Shown here in pieces: positions 8,745-18,218 of a stretch of 64,000 bases of DNA; the stretch's first letter is position 1, and every line of letters starts with the position of its first letter. The DNA lies in contig NZ_CP014597.1 in NCBI RefSeq assembly GCF_001687105.1, positions 186,001-250,000 on the forward strand. The letters are read 5' to 3'. The position numbers and the translations under genes were made by a program. Under the pieces are notes generated by a model that was not told the DNA's origin, searched no databases, and worked only from the letters and a program-made list of their open reading frames with translations. The DNA comes from Salipiger sp. CCB-MM3. Its GTDB lineage: Bacteria; Pseudomonadota; Alphaproteobacteria; Rhodobacterales; Rhodobacteraceae.

Positions 8745-9767
8745 TTGCTGGAACACGCGCTTGTTCTGGATTCGCTGGGTGCGCCGATCCGGCACCAGCA
8801 GAAGACCCATTCGGCTGATTGGGACGAGGTGGAGGACTTTTGCCGGTCGGTCTACATGCGGTATCGCGTGCGGCCATTGGATCGCCTTTCCCGGCCCGAT
8901 GCGACCATGATCTCGGCCAAGGCGGGTTGTGTGACTATGACCCGGTTTGCCTATGGTACGGGTATCCACCTTGACCGGTTCGACCCTGAGGCTGGAAACA
9001 TCCTCGTCCTGAACACCCTCCGCGGGGCGTTGGATCACCAGATCGATGGCGGGTCTGTCGACACCGGCGCCGGGGAAAGTTTCGTCGTCGATTGTTCCCG
9101 CGCCGAATACTGGCTTGAGGGGGATCCCGACCATATGCAGCTGAACCTCACGATCCCGCATCAGGCGATGGCGGATACGGCCGAGCGGTGGTTCGGGTTT
9201 GTCCCCGATGACCGGCTATGGACCAGCCGCGTCAAGATCGGTGGCCCGAACTCGGCCTGGCCCGCGCTGCTCGACTATGCCACCCGTGCTCTGACGCACG
9301 CGGGCGAGGTTTCTGCGGACGCGGTGCTGGCGCGGCATATCGAAGAGATGCTCTGCGTCGAACTGCTGCGTCAATGGGCGTCGGCGGCGGGGATGAGCCT
9401 TGAAACGGGCGCACGCTGTGCAGCCCCTGCCTATGTTCGCGCGGCCGAGGAGATCATGGAAGCCGAAGCGCGCGAGGCACCATCCATCGGCGATGTGGCC
9501 AAGCGTGTCGGCGTGTCCGCGCGGACGCTCTCCGGTGGATTTCACAAGTTCAGGGGCATGTCGCCCAGGGCGTTTCTCGTGGCGCGGCGGCTCGAGGGCT
9601 TTCGCCGGGACCTCGAAACGAAGCCACAGGATGTGACCGTCACAACGATCGCGTCCGACTGGGGCTTTTCGAACTTCGGTGCCCTGGCCGGCCGCTATCG
9701 CGACAGGTTCGGAGAAACGCCGTCGCAGACGCGTAGCCGATCGGTGCGACGCGTCCGCCCGCACTGA
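8745..9767 (+). CDS. AraC-family transcriptional regulator
   Basis: 340 aa from the proposed TTG start. The C-terminal ~100 residues form the two AraC helix-turn-helices ('SIGDVAKRVGVSARTLSGGFHKFRG' and 'VTTIASDWGFSNFGALAGRYRDRFGETP'). The N-terminal half matches the AraC-binding-like domain of FeaR-type regulators. I prefer TTG 8745 because GGAGGAG lies 7 nt upstream and homology-like sequence begins there. ATG 8685 or 8559 in the same frame are alternatives with weak ribosome sites. It lies 97 bp upstream of the serine hydrolase gene and probably regulates it. Confidence 0.85.
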   Translation: MLEHALVLDSLGAPIRHQQKTHSADWDEVEDFCRSVYMRYRVRPLDRLSRPDATMISAKAGCVTMTRFAYGTGIHLDRFDPEAGNILVLNTLRGALDHQIDGGSVDTGAGESFVVDCSRAEYWLEGDPDHMQLNLTIPHQAMADTAERWFGFVPDDRLWTSRVKIGGPNSAWPALLDYATRALTHAGEVSADAVLARHIEEMLCVELLRQWASAAGMSLETGARCAAPAYVRAAEEIMEAEAREAPSIGDVAKRVGVSARTLSGGFHKFRGMSPRAFLVARRLEGFRRDLETKPQDVTVTTIASDWGFSNFGALAGRYRDRFGETPSQTRSRSVRRVRPH

Positions 9768-9863
9768 CTTTGCTTCCGAAACGAGACAGGCCTTGCCGGT
9801 CGCGGACAGCGCGCCCACCCGATGATCCGCATCCTTCCCTGCACGTCTTCAAGGGAGGAACCA

Positions 9864-11063
9864 ATGAAGGACATCAACTCAAACGATCTGAAAGCCCGGT
9901 GTGACGCCGTTCTGAACGGGCTGGTCACCGGTCCGTCGCGCGTGCCGGGTGTCGTCGCAATGGCGACGGACCACAATGCCGACATCTATTCCGGCGCGGC
10001 CGGTGAGCGGCGGCTGGACGGGAACGCGATGACCGAAGATACCGTCTTCGCCATCTTCTCAACCACCAAGGCCATCGCGGGCACCACCGCCCTGCAATGT
10101 GTCGAGGAGGGTCTGCTGAACCTCGATGCGCCTGCCAAGGACTACGCCCCGGCCATAGGCAACCTTCAGGTGATCGACGGGTTCGACGCGGACGGCACCC
10201 CCCGCCTGCGCGCGCCGAAAAGCGATGTCACGACGCGCCAGTTGCTCCTGCACACGGCCGGTTTCGGCTATGATTTCTTCAACGAGGTCTACAAGCGCCT
10301 CGCCGAAGAGCAGGGTCAGCCCTCCGTCATTACCGGAAGCCGCGCCTGTATCGAAACGCCGCTGCTGTTCGATCCGGGCACCAAGTGGGAATATGGCACG
10401 AATATCGACTGGGTCGGACAGGTTGTCGAAGGCATCCTTGGCAAACGTCTGGGCGAGGTCATGCAGGAGAGGATATTCGACCAGCTCGGCATGCAGGATA
10501 TCGCCTTTACCCGGACCCCCGGCATGAAAGAGCGGACCGCGACCATCCATGCGCGGGGCGCGGATGGCGGGCTGACCCCGATGGACGACTTCGCGCTGCC
10601 CGATGAGCCGGAGGTCCACATGGGCGGCCATGGGCTCTACGCAACCGTGCCGGAATACATGAAGTTCATCCGCATGTGGTTGAACGACGGTGCCGGTCCC
10701 AACGGACAGGTCCTGAAACCCGAAACCGTCGAATGGGCCGTCCAAGGTGCGCTGGTCCCGCCGCAGAAGGTCACCATGCTTCCGGGTGTCATCCCGTCGC
10801 TGTCGAATGATGCAGAGTTCTTTCCAAGCATGTCCAAGGACTGGTCCTATACTTTCATGGTCAACACTGAAGACGCGCCGACCGGTCGCCCCGCCGGTGC
10901 CATCGGTTGGGCCGGGCTCGCGAACAGTTACTACTGGATCGACCGCAAGAACGGGATCGGCGGCTACTGGGCGACCCAGATCCTGCCGTTCGCGGATGGT
11001 GTCTCGTTCCCCGGCTACATGGATTTCGAGAGCGCGGTCTACGCGGCCCTCTCGGGGCAATAA
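9864..11063 (+). CDS. Serine hydrolase, class C beta-lactamase/esterase family
   Basis: 399 aa, typical of the EstB/beta-lactamase-related group. The nucleophile motif S-T-T-K ('[12 protein letters not shown]') is near residue 72, the Tyr-x-x-Asn motif ('[11 protein letters not shown]') near 180, and the 'GGHGLYAT' third motif near 255. There is no signal peptide, so a cytoplasmic esterase or amidase is more likely than a true beta-lactamase. The ATG has GGGAGG 5-6 nt upstream; an upstream in-frame start at 9822 is less likely. Probably controlled by the preceding AraC regulator. Confidence 0.87.
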   Translation: MKDINSNDLKARCDAVLNGLVTGPSRVPGVVAMATDHNADIYSGAAGERRLDGNAMTEDTVFAIFSTTKAIAGTTALQCVEEGLLNLDAPAKDYAPAIGNLQVIDGFDADGTPRLRAPKSDVTTRQLLLHTAGFGYDFFNEVYKRLAEEQGQPSVITGSRACIETPLLFDPGTKWEYGTNIDWVGQVVEGILGKRLGEVMQERIFDQLGMQDIAFTRTPGMKERTATIHARGADGGLTPMDDFALPDEPEVHMGGHGLYATVPEYMKFIRMWLNDGAGPNGQVLKPETVEWAVQGALVPPQKVTMLPGVIPSLSNDAEFFPSMSKDWSYTFMVNTEDAPTGRPAGAIGWAGLANSYYWIDRKNGIGGYWATQILPFADGVSFPGYMDFESAVYAALSGQ

Positions 11064-11550
11064 CGGCATTTTCCTGCTAAGCTGAAGGACTGGGCGCTTG
11101 CGCGCCCCGTCCGACTTGCCGGTTTTCTCGCCTTAGATAAGTTAGGATTCAAAGAAGCCATTGGACGAGTTTGGACCGAACGTCCGCTCAGGGCCGACCA
11201 CGTCACGAAGGAGCGATGCTGATCGGCCCTTCGCTATGGCGGCTACCTGCGCCAAGGCGACCTTTAAGGTCGACAACTCCCGAAGACCTTTTCGGGATCA
11301 GTTGTGGGACATGGCGTCGTGTCCACAAGGGGTTAACGATGAAGCTGCATCACGAAGCGCATGGCCCGACGCCCCTACCACTGGCCTGCCTCGTTTCAGC
11401 ACGGGGTGTCATTTGACATTGGCGGAATGTCGCAAGCGCCGAATGATGCCCTTGCCGCAATCGTACCGCTCCGGCAGCATTCCAGCATTAGACGTCTGAG
11501 CCAAAATTCTTCGGCTCTCATTACCGATATTTTTTAGGATGGCTTTTCAT
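11064..11550. other. Intergenic stretch without a supported gene
   Basis: About 490 bp. It holds a GGGCGC/GCGCCC hairpin (11092-11107) after the hydrolase gene without a T-run. A second hairpin-like palindrome, CCCGAA/TTCGGG flanked by CAACT/AGTTG, spans about 11275-11307. A 112-codon frame across it has no coding character. Confidence 0.5.
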
Positions 11551-11853
11551 ATGCTCAAAGCATTTTCGGCACTCTGTCTGGTGGTCTGGACGTCGAGTGC
11601 TCACGCCTACTCAGGAGATACGTACGAAGTTTGTCGCCTAGACCCGAATGGCGACAACTTTTTGGCCCTTCGGTCAGGCCCGGGGTCATCACACCCAATC
11701 GTCTTAAAACTGGGGCCTGGCTCGGTTGTCGAAAACCGGGGGCAACAGCAGGGCAAGTGGCTCCTTGTGGTCGTCGAGCACGCCAATGGTAAGCAGTACC
11801 TTCGAGACCTGCCCAGAGGGTACGTCTACACCGATTATCTTTGCCCGATTTAA
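11551..11853 (+). CDS. Small secreted SH3-like domain protein
   Basis: 100 aa. It has a Sec signal peptide ending in 'SSAHA', then a compact bacterial SH3 (SH3_3-like) domain with 'FLALRSGPGSSHPIVLKLGPGSVV', where LxxRSGPG and the K-L-x-x-G-x-x-V pattern are diagnostic. Such domains bind peptidoglycan or proteins in the periplasm. Start 11551 has AGGATGG 8 nt upstream; ATG 11539 is too close to any ribosome site. The next gene starts 39 bp later and may be co-transcribed. Confidence 0.75.
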   Translation: MLKAFSALCLVVWTSSAHAYSGDTYEVCRLDPNGDNFLALRSGPGSSHPIVLKLGPGSVVENRGQQQGKWLLVVVEHANGKQYLRDLPRGYVYTDYLCPI

Positions 11854-11892
11854 CCCGAAAATTCTCTGAATTTATCTGCGAATAGGCCCCTC

Positions 11893-14397
11893 ATGCACAA
11901 CGCTCGACTGCCTCTGAAAAAGCTCGTGGCCATCACCGCGGTCTTCAACATCTCACTCGCGATAGGCGCAAACGCTGAGACGCCATCCCCCGAGGGCTCT
12001 CGTGCCCATGCAAAGCGATCCATCGAGCTTCTCCTGAATGAGGGAAACCAGGAAGCTGCCATAGCAGAGGCGCTCCTTGGCCTGCCAAGCTCGCCAACGC
12101 AGGCGGATATCGAAGCCTTCCCTGAAGCCTGGCTTGCGCTTGGACGCTCAATCGCTTCCCGCAGCATTGTCATGGACGACTTCAAGGGCCTATTCGCCTC
12201 GGGCTACATGAGCCCGGATGGCCGCCGGGTCTTGGTTACCCAACAAATAAGCGGCGATACGGATCCGGACGCACGGGTCACGGCACGCTTGGTAGATCAG
12301 GCCACCAGTGAGATCATAGCGACCTACGAGGCGTCCAAGCCCATCGGCTCACCATGGACCTCTATGGCCAGCGCTGCATTCTCACCTGACAGCACACTCG
12401 GAGTGGTATCGCTACAGGACGGGCAGGCCATTCTCTTGAATGCCGAGACCGGCGAAGAACTTGGCCGGGTACCGGGCGACGCGATCCGCATTCTCTTCTC
12501 TCCGAACGGCGAGTACGTCCTACTTCAGGCTATGCAGACGTCCTCGGTGTATGCCGTTAGCGATGGCTCGAAGGTCATAGAATTCCCCGACCCCTTCAAA
12601 ACGGTGTCTGCATGGGCATCCGACGGGAGTGTGCTGGGCTCCAACATTTCTTCCGATGCCAAGAGCGCAGATATTGTAGCCCGCAATCTCGACGGATCAG
12701 AACGTATCATCTTGCAGGGCCGGGCTGTCCCATCCGCAGCCCTGATGGCGTCCCCTACCGAGCCCGTTTTTGCGGTCTCCGACAACATGCAGACCCTTCT
12801 GTTCGACCTGAACGGTGAGATGATCGCTGAACTGCCAGGTGATGTCGGCGTCATGCGCTTTGTTCGCAATGGGACTGCAGCTGCCTTTGCCGACGGTGAC
12901 GACTCTCCTCGTATGTCAGACATGATGGTCAACGTGTTCGCCTTCGATGGATCGCAACTCGACGCGCAGGCGCAGGACTACGTCGACTTCAATCAAGCCA
13001 TCTATTCACCGCAGGCGGAGCCAATCGGCTACATGGTGACCACGCGACATGCGGCCCCACTGGCCGGCAGCATCCCGACAGGGCTTGATCTCTATCAGAC
13101 AGCTCTGTCGCTGGCGCCGAACCTAGAGACAAGCGACAGCGCACCCGAAGACACGATGTCTCCGGTGTTAGAAGCCTCGGAAAGCTATGCTCGAGAGGCG
13201 GAAAGACTGCTCCACACCGGTAACCGACAGGCAGCCATCATTGCCGCCCTGAAGGGGCTGCCCGCGGAACCGACCGAAGAGGACTTCGAGAGGTTTAATG
13301 CCGCCCACCTCCTCCTATATCGGAGCGTCGCTTCGCGCGTGCTCCGGTTGCCTCTCGAGGAACCCGCGTTCCCAGCCAAGAGTGCTAGCGGGGGCGTCGT
13401 GTCGCCAACAGGTGAAGTCATGGCGACGATGAGCGAGCATGGCGCACAACTCTATTCGATGCCCGAAGGTGAGCTTGTAGCCGATTTGCGCAAGCCGGAT
13501 GGAACCACACTATTAGCAACGAGCTACCCGTACTTCACTTCCACCGGAGATCTGGTTGTCATTGCACCGATGGATGCGCCCACCCTTCATTTCTTTGACG
13601 GCCGAACCGGGGCCTATCGAGCGAGTGTCGATTTCCCGATACCTGATCCTGAACGCCTTCTACGCAGCCGCAACGCGCTGATCTGGCCAATCGGTTTCTC
13701 TCATAACGACCAAACGCTCGCGGTGAATACCGCGGTAGGACACTTTCTTGTAGAACTGGCCGACTATTCCCTCAAACCGTTGCCATTGCCTGAGCGACGC
13801 CAGTTTGAGCTATCGTGCCTTCCGGACGGGACGTTTCTCCCATTCGAAGGGTTTCGGCAGCGGGAAGACGAGGTGAACGTTGGAACCGTTTACATCTACG
13901 ATGGCCAGGACCTAACCCCCATTTTTTCGATCCCGCGAGATCCGGAGTGGATACAGAGCGAGGGCGGAATGGTAGTCAATCGACAGGGGAACGCAGCCTT
14001 CACAAGGGATGGAGGCAGCGAAAGAGTGGTGATCTTCGATGGCAAAGGCACGCCGCGCCTGAAGTTCTCCGACAGCGATGGGTATCATGCATTCGTGCGT
14101 GACGGTACGGCGATCGCCTACCGCAATCCGACTGGCTCGCTGCACGAGAGCCTGAAGGTGCTATCCATAAGTACCGGCGAACAGGTTGCCGCTGAGTTTT
14201 CCGACTATCCGGTCCTTGATCAGACCCTGTTCGACTTGGACGGTAATAATCGCATGGATCAATCCCCGCACTTTGGTGTGCCCCGATACAGAGGAGAGGA
14301 CATCCCAACTGGCATCGCATTGATAGAGATGGCTCTAGGCTCCGTGTCCGAGACAGAGCTCGCAGAAGTTCAAGACGAGCGCATCAATCTCAATTGA
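11893..14397 (+). CDS. Large periplasmic protein of two tandem helical + beta-propeller-like modules
   Basis: 834 aa with a signal peptide ending 'GANA'. The protein is an internal duplication. A short helical unit ('IELLLNEGNQEAAIAEALLGLPSSPT...LGRSIASR', residues ~40-95) recurs at ~432-492 ('ERLLHTGNRQAAIIAALKGLPAEPT...LYRSVASR'). Each unit is followed by ~330 residues of WD40-like blades ('FSPDSTLGVVSLQDGQAILLNAETGEEL', 'FSPNGEYVLL', 'VSPTGEVMATMSEHGAQLYSMPEGELV'). No catalytic motif is recognised. It may be a scaffold or surface protein. A terminator follows. Confidence 0.75.
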   Translation: MHNARLPLKKLVAITAVFNISLAIGANAETPSPEGSRAHAKRSIELLLNEGNQEAAIAEALLGLPSSPTQADIEAFPEAWLALGRSIASRSIVMDDFKGLFASGYMSPDGRRVLVTQQISGDTDPDARVTARLVDQATSEIIATYEASKPIGSPWTSMASAAFSPDSTLGVVSLQDGQAILLNAETGEELGRVPGDAIRILFSPNGEYVLLQAMQTSSVYAVSDGSKVIEFPDPFKTVSAWASDGSVLGSNISSDAKSADIVARNLDGSERIILQGRAVPSAALMASPTEPVFAVSDNMQTLLFDLNGEMIAELPGDVGVMRFVRNGTAAAFADGDDSPRMSDMMVNVFAFDGSQLDAQAQDYVDFNQAIYSPQAEPIGYMVTTRHAAPLAGSIPTGLDLYQTALSLAPNLETSDSAPEDTMSPVLEASESYAREAERLLHTGNRQAAIIAALKGLPAEPTEEDFERFNAAHLLLYRSVASRVLRLPLEEPAFPAKSASGGVVSPTGEVMATMSEHGAQLYSMPEGELVADLRKPDGTTLLATSYPYFTSTGDLVVIAPMDAPTLHFFDGRTGAYRASVDFPIPDPERLLRSRNALIWPIGFSHNDQTLAVNTAVGHFLVELADYSLKPLPLPERRQFELSCLPDGTFLPFEGFRQREDEVNVGTVYIYDGQDLTPIFSIPRDPEWIQSEGGMVVNRQGNAAFTRDGGSERVVIFDGKGTPRLKFSDSDGYHAFVRDGTAIAYRNPTGSLHESLKVLSISTGEQVAAEFSDYPVLDQTLFDLDGNNRMDQSPHFGVPRYRGEDIPTGIALIEMALGSVSETELAEVQDERINLN

Positions 14398-14408
14398 GAC
14401 GAAGGGTA

Positions 14409-14448
14409 ATCCGGTCACCTCAACCTCCCTCGAGGCGACCGGATTTTT
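14409..14448 (+). terminator. Rho-independent terminator
   Basis: ATCCGGTC (14409-14416) pairs with GACCGGAT (14437-14444) and is followed by a run of five T. It ends the two-module gene. Confidence 0.88.
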
Positions 14449-14586
14449 GGAGATGACTACTCCTCCCAAAGAGCCACCTCATGACCGACCAACCTCCCAG
14501 AACGCCGGTCAAAATGTCACAGGCCACGACACAACAAGTTCATGTGAGTGTAAAGAGGGCAATTCCGCCGCAGCGCAGCGTTAGCG

Positions 14587-14948
14587 TCAAACAGCCCGAG
14601 GCCCGGCGCACGGCCGCCTAGGCGCTGCTGCACGGGGCACCGCAGCTGCGCGCTTGTTGCGAACTTCGGTCTGCAGGTCCAGGATGAACATGAACTGGTC
14701 CTCGGACTCTCGAATGAGATCCCAGTTCTCGACCAGCTTTGCCCACATGTCGCTGACCTCCGCCATTTCTGGCAGGCGAGCACGAAGCTCGGGAACGGCC
14801 TCCAGCAAGGCTTCGCAGCGACCGAAGTCACCACCATCGTGCGGTTATCTCCCCTGACCGGCAGGCCCATCATGTGGCGAGCGATGCAGGTTGCCGAAGC
14901 ACCGGTCGAGCGGCCCAGCGCCCAGGTCGCAATTGATTTATAATCCAT
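14587..14948 (-). pseudogene. Small protein of unknown function with a 1-nt frameshift
   Basis: The first frame from ATG 14948 reads 'MDYKSIATWALGRSTGASATCIARHMMGLPVRGD'. The coding-like sequence then moves to another frame at about 14843 ('HDGGDFGRCEALLEAVPELRARLPEM...') and ends at 14587. One missing base in the AACCG stretch joins the halves into one ~120-aa protein. I recall similar small proteins from alphaproteobacterial phage-like regions, but name no function. It may be a real mutation or a sequence error. Confidence 0.55.
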
Positions 14949-14967
14949 GTCTCGATTTCCTCTTGTG

Positions 14968-15153
14968 TTAGTGCGGGAGCTGCATGTCGAAGAGCCGTTC
15001 CCACCAGTTGTCCGGTCTGCGCAATCTCTGCAGCTTCGTTAGGGCTTCGTCTTCGGTGATATCACCACGCCGAAAGGATAGGCGGATATCTCGAGCCTCT
15101 TGGCTCACACGGTGAAGCCGCTCGTACTGCTTTTCCTTGCGCCTTCCCATCAT
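14968..15153 (-). CDS. Small basic hypothetical protein
   Basis: 61 aa, highly charged ('MMGRRKEKQYERLHRVSQEARDI' at the start, then 'RRGDITEDEALTKLQRLRRP'), predicted helical. Its ATG overlaps the stop of the upstream 100-aa gene by 4 nt (ATGA), which supports translation and co-expression. No known family recognised. Confidence 0.55.
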   Translation of the reverse strand: MMGRRKEKQYERLHRVSQEARDIRLSFRRGDITEDEALTKLQRLRRPDNWWERLFDMQLPH

Positions 15154-15452
15154 AAGATGAAGAACAAGACTGAAAGCTTTTTGGTAGCGAGTTCCTGCTT
15201 TCTAAGTTCCTCATCAGGGCCCAACAATAGTAACTTCGAAACGTCCTTGCCCTCGTAGACCCGAAGAATACCACCCAGGCGACGGCTCAGGATCACTAGC
15301 TCATCTCGAACTGCCATCGAGTCCCACTCGCCCTCTGTCCACCAAACCGCCACAAAATGGCTATACACGAGCCTGAGTTCGCCCGCGAGAGCGTCTGCCA
15401 GGCTCCCCTCGTTGAATTGCTGAATAAGCATAGATGAGGCAATGTTCTCCAT
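15150..15452 (-). CDS. ~100-aa paralogue family protein (copy A)
   Basis: 100 aa. It belongs with the genes at 15556, 17009 and 17727. Shared features are a 'YSHFVAVWW' aromatic block, a mid 'GGILRVYEGKDV' segment and a hydrophobic C-terminus 'KKLSVLFFIL'. No signal peptide or known domain. The start may instead be the internal ATG of 'MLIQQFNEG'. It overlaps the downstream 61-aa gene by 4 nt. Confidence 0.55.
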   Translation of the reverse strand: MENIASSMLIQQFNEGSLADALAGELRLVYSHFVAVWWTEGEWDSMAVRDELVILSRRLGGILRVYEGKDVSKLLLLGPDEELRKQELATKKLSVLFFIL

Positions 15453-15555
15453 AAATAAAGAATAGGCTGGCGAGATTTAAAGATCAACTCGTTCCGGCGC
15501 CGAGAACCTGTAGCCGGCGGCAGCAAAATGTGCCACTGAGCCACTCTCACGAGTG

Positions 15556-15864
15556 TCACATATTGAAGAAAACAATGGTAAGGGTCATGTTCTCCCATTC
15601 CTTGAGCGGCAGGACTGCTGCTCCATTGGTTCCGTTCTCGAACGATCGCAGAATGGTCTTCCCATCGACGTCAGAAGTCGGACCGCGCATCTCATTTGCA
15701 AAAGCGAGCGCCTCTTCCCTATCGGATTCCGTCGCCTCGTCGCCTTCTGCCCACCACACCTCAACGCAGTGGCTGTAGTTGGGCGCCAGATCAGGTGCGT
15801 GGCATGCTGCGAGCGTGTCGGGCTCGACCTTCTGAACCTTGGTAATGAGACCAGTCATGATCAT
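15556..15864 (-). CDS. ~100-aa paralogue family protein (copy B, divergent)
   Basis: 102 aa. 'YSHCVEVWWAEGDE' matches copy A, and the protein ends in a hydrophobic 'MTLTIVFFNM' like the other copies. It is divergently oriented from the ribonuclease gene at 16073, an arrangement repeated at 17727/18219. Function unknown. Confidence 0.55.
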   Translation of the reverse strand: MIMTGLITKVQKVEPDTLAACHAPDLAPNYSHCVEVWWAEGDEATESDREEALAFANEMRGPTSDVDGKTILRSFENGTNGAAVLPLKEWENMTLTIVFFNM

Positions 15865-16072
15865 AATGTCGCCCTTCTGATTTATTTTTAAAGGATAGTC
15901 TTTAATGAATAAAACATCAAGTCATGAACGCTTTTGGAGTGCTCCGCGTCGAGCTCGATATCACTCGCACGTGCCTGCGAAGCCACGCCGCTCAAGGCAC
16001 CGGTTTGAGACCTCTTGCCGAAGCTAAAGGCGTCCTTATAGTCGCTCCCCGGATTTTACGGAGTACTGAATT

Positions 16073-16948
16073 TTGAATGACCTCATTGGCCGCATCAGGG
16101 TTCGCTTGAACAGGCTGCTCACGCTGATCATTAGCCCGCTCAAAACAGGGGGCTTACGTACAGCCGGCACTACTGAAGGTGGCGCAGGAGATGCCGCCGA
16201 GAACGAAGTGGAGCAAGCGCGTAGGCAACTAGAGCGCATCCGCCTGGTGAGCTCCATCTTCGAGACCACCGATGCCGATCGTATAGATGGATACCACGTT
16301 CAGCCGCTCGGTTGGGTTGCAAGCGAACGCGTGGAGCGCAGCTCAGCAGAGTATGCTTTGCGGGACGAAGCCGCACGTACGCATCCCGAGGCCAATGTCC
16401 TGATCAAGCTGTCGTCGACTTCCGTCTCTGAGCGTTACGTGGCCGGAGTCGGCGCGAAGGGGAATGCCTATTACCAGAGCCGCAGAAAGACGACCTGGGA
16501 AGCCCTCGCTGCCCACGCGACCCCGTTAGCCGAGGTCGACCGCCCGGCGCGTCGTTGGCGGTCTGATCTGGCTATCGTTGATGGCTCGAATGTCATGCAT
16601 TGGGATGAGCAGACACCGAAGATCGAGACCCTGCAGGCGGTAATTGATCTGCTGCTTGCCAATCGTCAGACACCGCATGTCGTCTTTGACCGCAATGCGG
16701 GTTTCAAACTCACCGGCAAGCCCGCAACCATACAGAAGATCAAGAGCTTGATGGCGCGCGATGTGAACATGGAATACTGCCCTCCCTCCGAGCCGGCCGA
16801 CATCAGCATCATCTCTTTAGCGATCGATCTTGGCGCGCCCATCGTGTCCAACGACCAGTTTAAAGACAGCATCCGGGCTCGACACGTCCCCAAAATCAAA
16901 GGCTTCTCAGTGAACGGCACTACCGAGCTTCTCGACCCGCGGCCTTAA
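16073..16948 (+). CDS. NYN/PIN-fold ribonuclease, Regnase (Zc3h12a)-like
   Basis: 291 aa. The C-terminal ~150 residues show the Regnase/NYN PIN-like pattern: 'LAIVDGSNVMHW' (first catalytic Asp), 'PHVVFDRNAGFKL' and 'EPADISIISLAIDLGAPIVSNDQFKD', where S-N-D-x-[FY]-x-D is diagnostic. The family cleaves RNA with Mg2+ bound by these acidic residues. Residues 65-170 form a region shared only with the paralogue at 18219 ('IFETTDADRIDGYHVQPLG'). Start is TTG with CGGAG 9 nt upstream. The gene converges with copy C at a bidirectional terminator. Confidence 0.75.
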   Translation: MNDLIGRIRVRLNRLLTLIISPLKTGGLRTAGTTEGGAGDAAENEVEQARRQLERIRLVSSIFETTDADRIDGYHVQPLGWVASERVERSSAEYALRDEAARTHPEANVLIKLSSTSVSERYVAGVGAKGNAYYQSRRKTTWEALAAHATPLAEVDRPARRWRSDLAIVDGSNVMHWDEQTPKIETLQAVIDLLLANRQTPHVVFDRNAGFKLTGKPATIQKIKSLMARDVNMEYCPPSEPADISIISLAIDLGAPIVSNDQFKDSIRARHVPKIKGFSVNGTTELLDPRP

Positions 16949-16963
16949 GGACCACACACGACA

Positions 16964-16987
16964 AAGGGCAGGGAGCGCCCTGCCCTT
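16964..16987. terminator. Bidirectional terminator between ribonuclease 1 and copy C
   Basis: A perfect 10-bp stem, AAGGGCAGGG/CCCTGCCCTT, with a 4-nt loop between convergent genes. Confidence 0.75.
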
Positions 16988-17008
16988 ACGGCGAGATAAC
17001 CTTCGCTT

Positions 17009-17314
17009 TCAGAGGTCGAAGACCATCAGGGTCAGCTTCTTTGAGAACTGAGCCCCGACGGGCGCCAAATTCTTGAACTTCTCGTCCCGCTCGGATGCCT
17101 CCAATACCTCTTTGCTCGTGAACGCTTTCAGAGTTCCCCCAACCTTCGCGTGCAGGGCCTGCAGAGATTGGAGTTCGATTTTCTCGGCGTCAAAGCTCTC
17201 AGAATGCCATGCCCCCGCATAGTGCTTCGGGCCTTCACCCACTTCATCCGCCATCAGCATAGTCGCGTAGGTCGCGCCGTTGCGGTTAATCTTGGTCGAG
17301 CTGAAAAACGCCAT
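17009..17314 (-). CDS. ~100-aa paralogue family protein (copy C)
   Basis: 101 aa, clearly homologous to copy D at 17727: 'YATMLM', 'HYAGAWHSE', 'LHAKVGGTLKAFTSKEV', 'DEKFKNLAPVGAQFSKKLTLMVFDL'. No signal peptide or known domain. A TTCAGAGT element (17127-17134) lies in its coding region. Confidence 0.65.
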   Translation of the reverse strand: MAFFSSTKINRNGATYATMLMADEVGEGPKHYAGAWHSESFDAEKIELQSLQALHAKVGGTLKAFTSKEVLEASERDEKFKNLAPVGAQFSKKLTLMVFDL

Positions 17315-17376
17315 CTATTGGTCCTTCCTGAGTTGTCCTGAGTTCTAGTCACTTGGGCGAGTTCGGACAAGCTCGA

Positions 17377-17630
17377 TCAGAGTTCGTCTTCCTCGTCATC
17401 GCGCCATTCGATGTTGCTCTCGGGGTGCTTTTCCCCGTCCTCGTCATAGAAGAGCTTCTCGCCCTTCCGGCTCAGTGCTTGGCATCATCGTCGTAGAGCT
17501 CACGGTCGCTGCCCGCGGCGTAATCCCAACCGATCTTCCCCTGATCCCCCTGGGAGATAGGGTAGCAGGCCTCGATGACCTCAGCGGTGCCTTTGATGAC
17601 GGTGTTGGTCCCTTTTACGTAGTGCGGCAT
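17377..17630 (-). pseudogene. Small acidic protein with a 1-nt frameshift
   Basis: ATG 17630 is preceded by GGAG at 7-nt spacing and gives 'MPHYVKGTNTVIKG...ELYDDDAKH' to a stop at 17472. A second frame directly continues with a coding-like acidic tail, 'ALSRKGEKLFYDEDGEKHPE...EEDEL', ending at 17377. One base lost in AAG(G)CACTG near 17479 would join them into a ~84-aa protein. It may be a true mutation, a programmed shift or a sequence error. Confidence 0.5.
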
Positions 17631-17726
17631 TGAATTCTCCTGGAAGTGGCCGACGCGCGGTCCGTGTTTAGGCAACCCTGCCGGGCTCGATCCGAAAGGG
17701 TTTGTTTTCAGAGTCTGCGGGTGTCG

Positions 17727-18032
17727 TCAGAGATCGAAGACGAGGACGCTCAACTTTTTCACGAACTGGGCGCCGACGGGCATGAGGTTCTTGAAGCGTT
17801 CGTCCGTCTTGACGACTTCAGCGATTTCTTTGCCGTGAAACTCTTTGAGAGTGCCGCCCACTTTGTCATGCAGCTCCCACATCGCGCGCCGCTCCGGGCA
17901 TTCTTCCGCCGGCTGGTTGTCAGGATACCAAGCACACGCGTAGTACCCACTCTTTGCGCTCGGAACCGGCAGCAGCATTTTTGCATAGTTGACCCCGTTC
18001 CAGCCGCGGTCAATTTGTTGGAAAGCCGGCAT
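17727..18032 (-). CDS. ~100-aa paralogue family protein (copy D)
   Basis: 101 aa, closest to copy C: 'NYAKMLL', 'YYACAWYPD', 'LHDKVGGTLKEFHGKEI', 'DERFKNLMPVGAQFVKKLSVLVFDL'. It is divergent from the second ribonuclease gene at 18219. Function unknown. Confidence 0.65.
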   Translation of the reverse strand: MPAFQQIDRGWNGVNYAKMLLPVPSAKSGYYACAWYPDNQPAEECPERRAMWELHDKVGGTLKEFHGKEIAEVVKTDERFKNLMPVGAQFVKKLSVLVFDL

Positions 18033-18218
18033 GTCTGTTCCTCAATTTGGATGTCAACATTTATGGCATCTCACAAGCCCACACGCAAGAATAGATTGCG
18101 GTCCAGCGCCACAAAACGTGTCACCGATGTGAAGAAATGCGGAATCTGTTCTTTTCATTGCCAAGGGCTCGCGCCCGACATATCGTGGGGAAACTCTGAA
18201 TCTCAAACAGGTGTTCGA

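Noticed and set aside
10059..11069. 336-codon minus-strand frame
   Set aside because: Antisense to the serine hydrolase gene, which has clear motifs on the plus strand.
11161..11499. 112-codon plus-strand frame
   Set aside because: Irregular composition, no ribosome site, no recognisable motif; treated as intergenic.
17646..18218. Plus-strand frame upstream of the second ribonuclease
   Set aside because: Most of it is antisense to the copy D gene; only the part from ATG 18219 aligns with the first ribonuclease.
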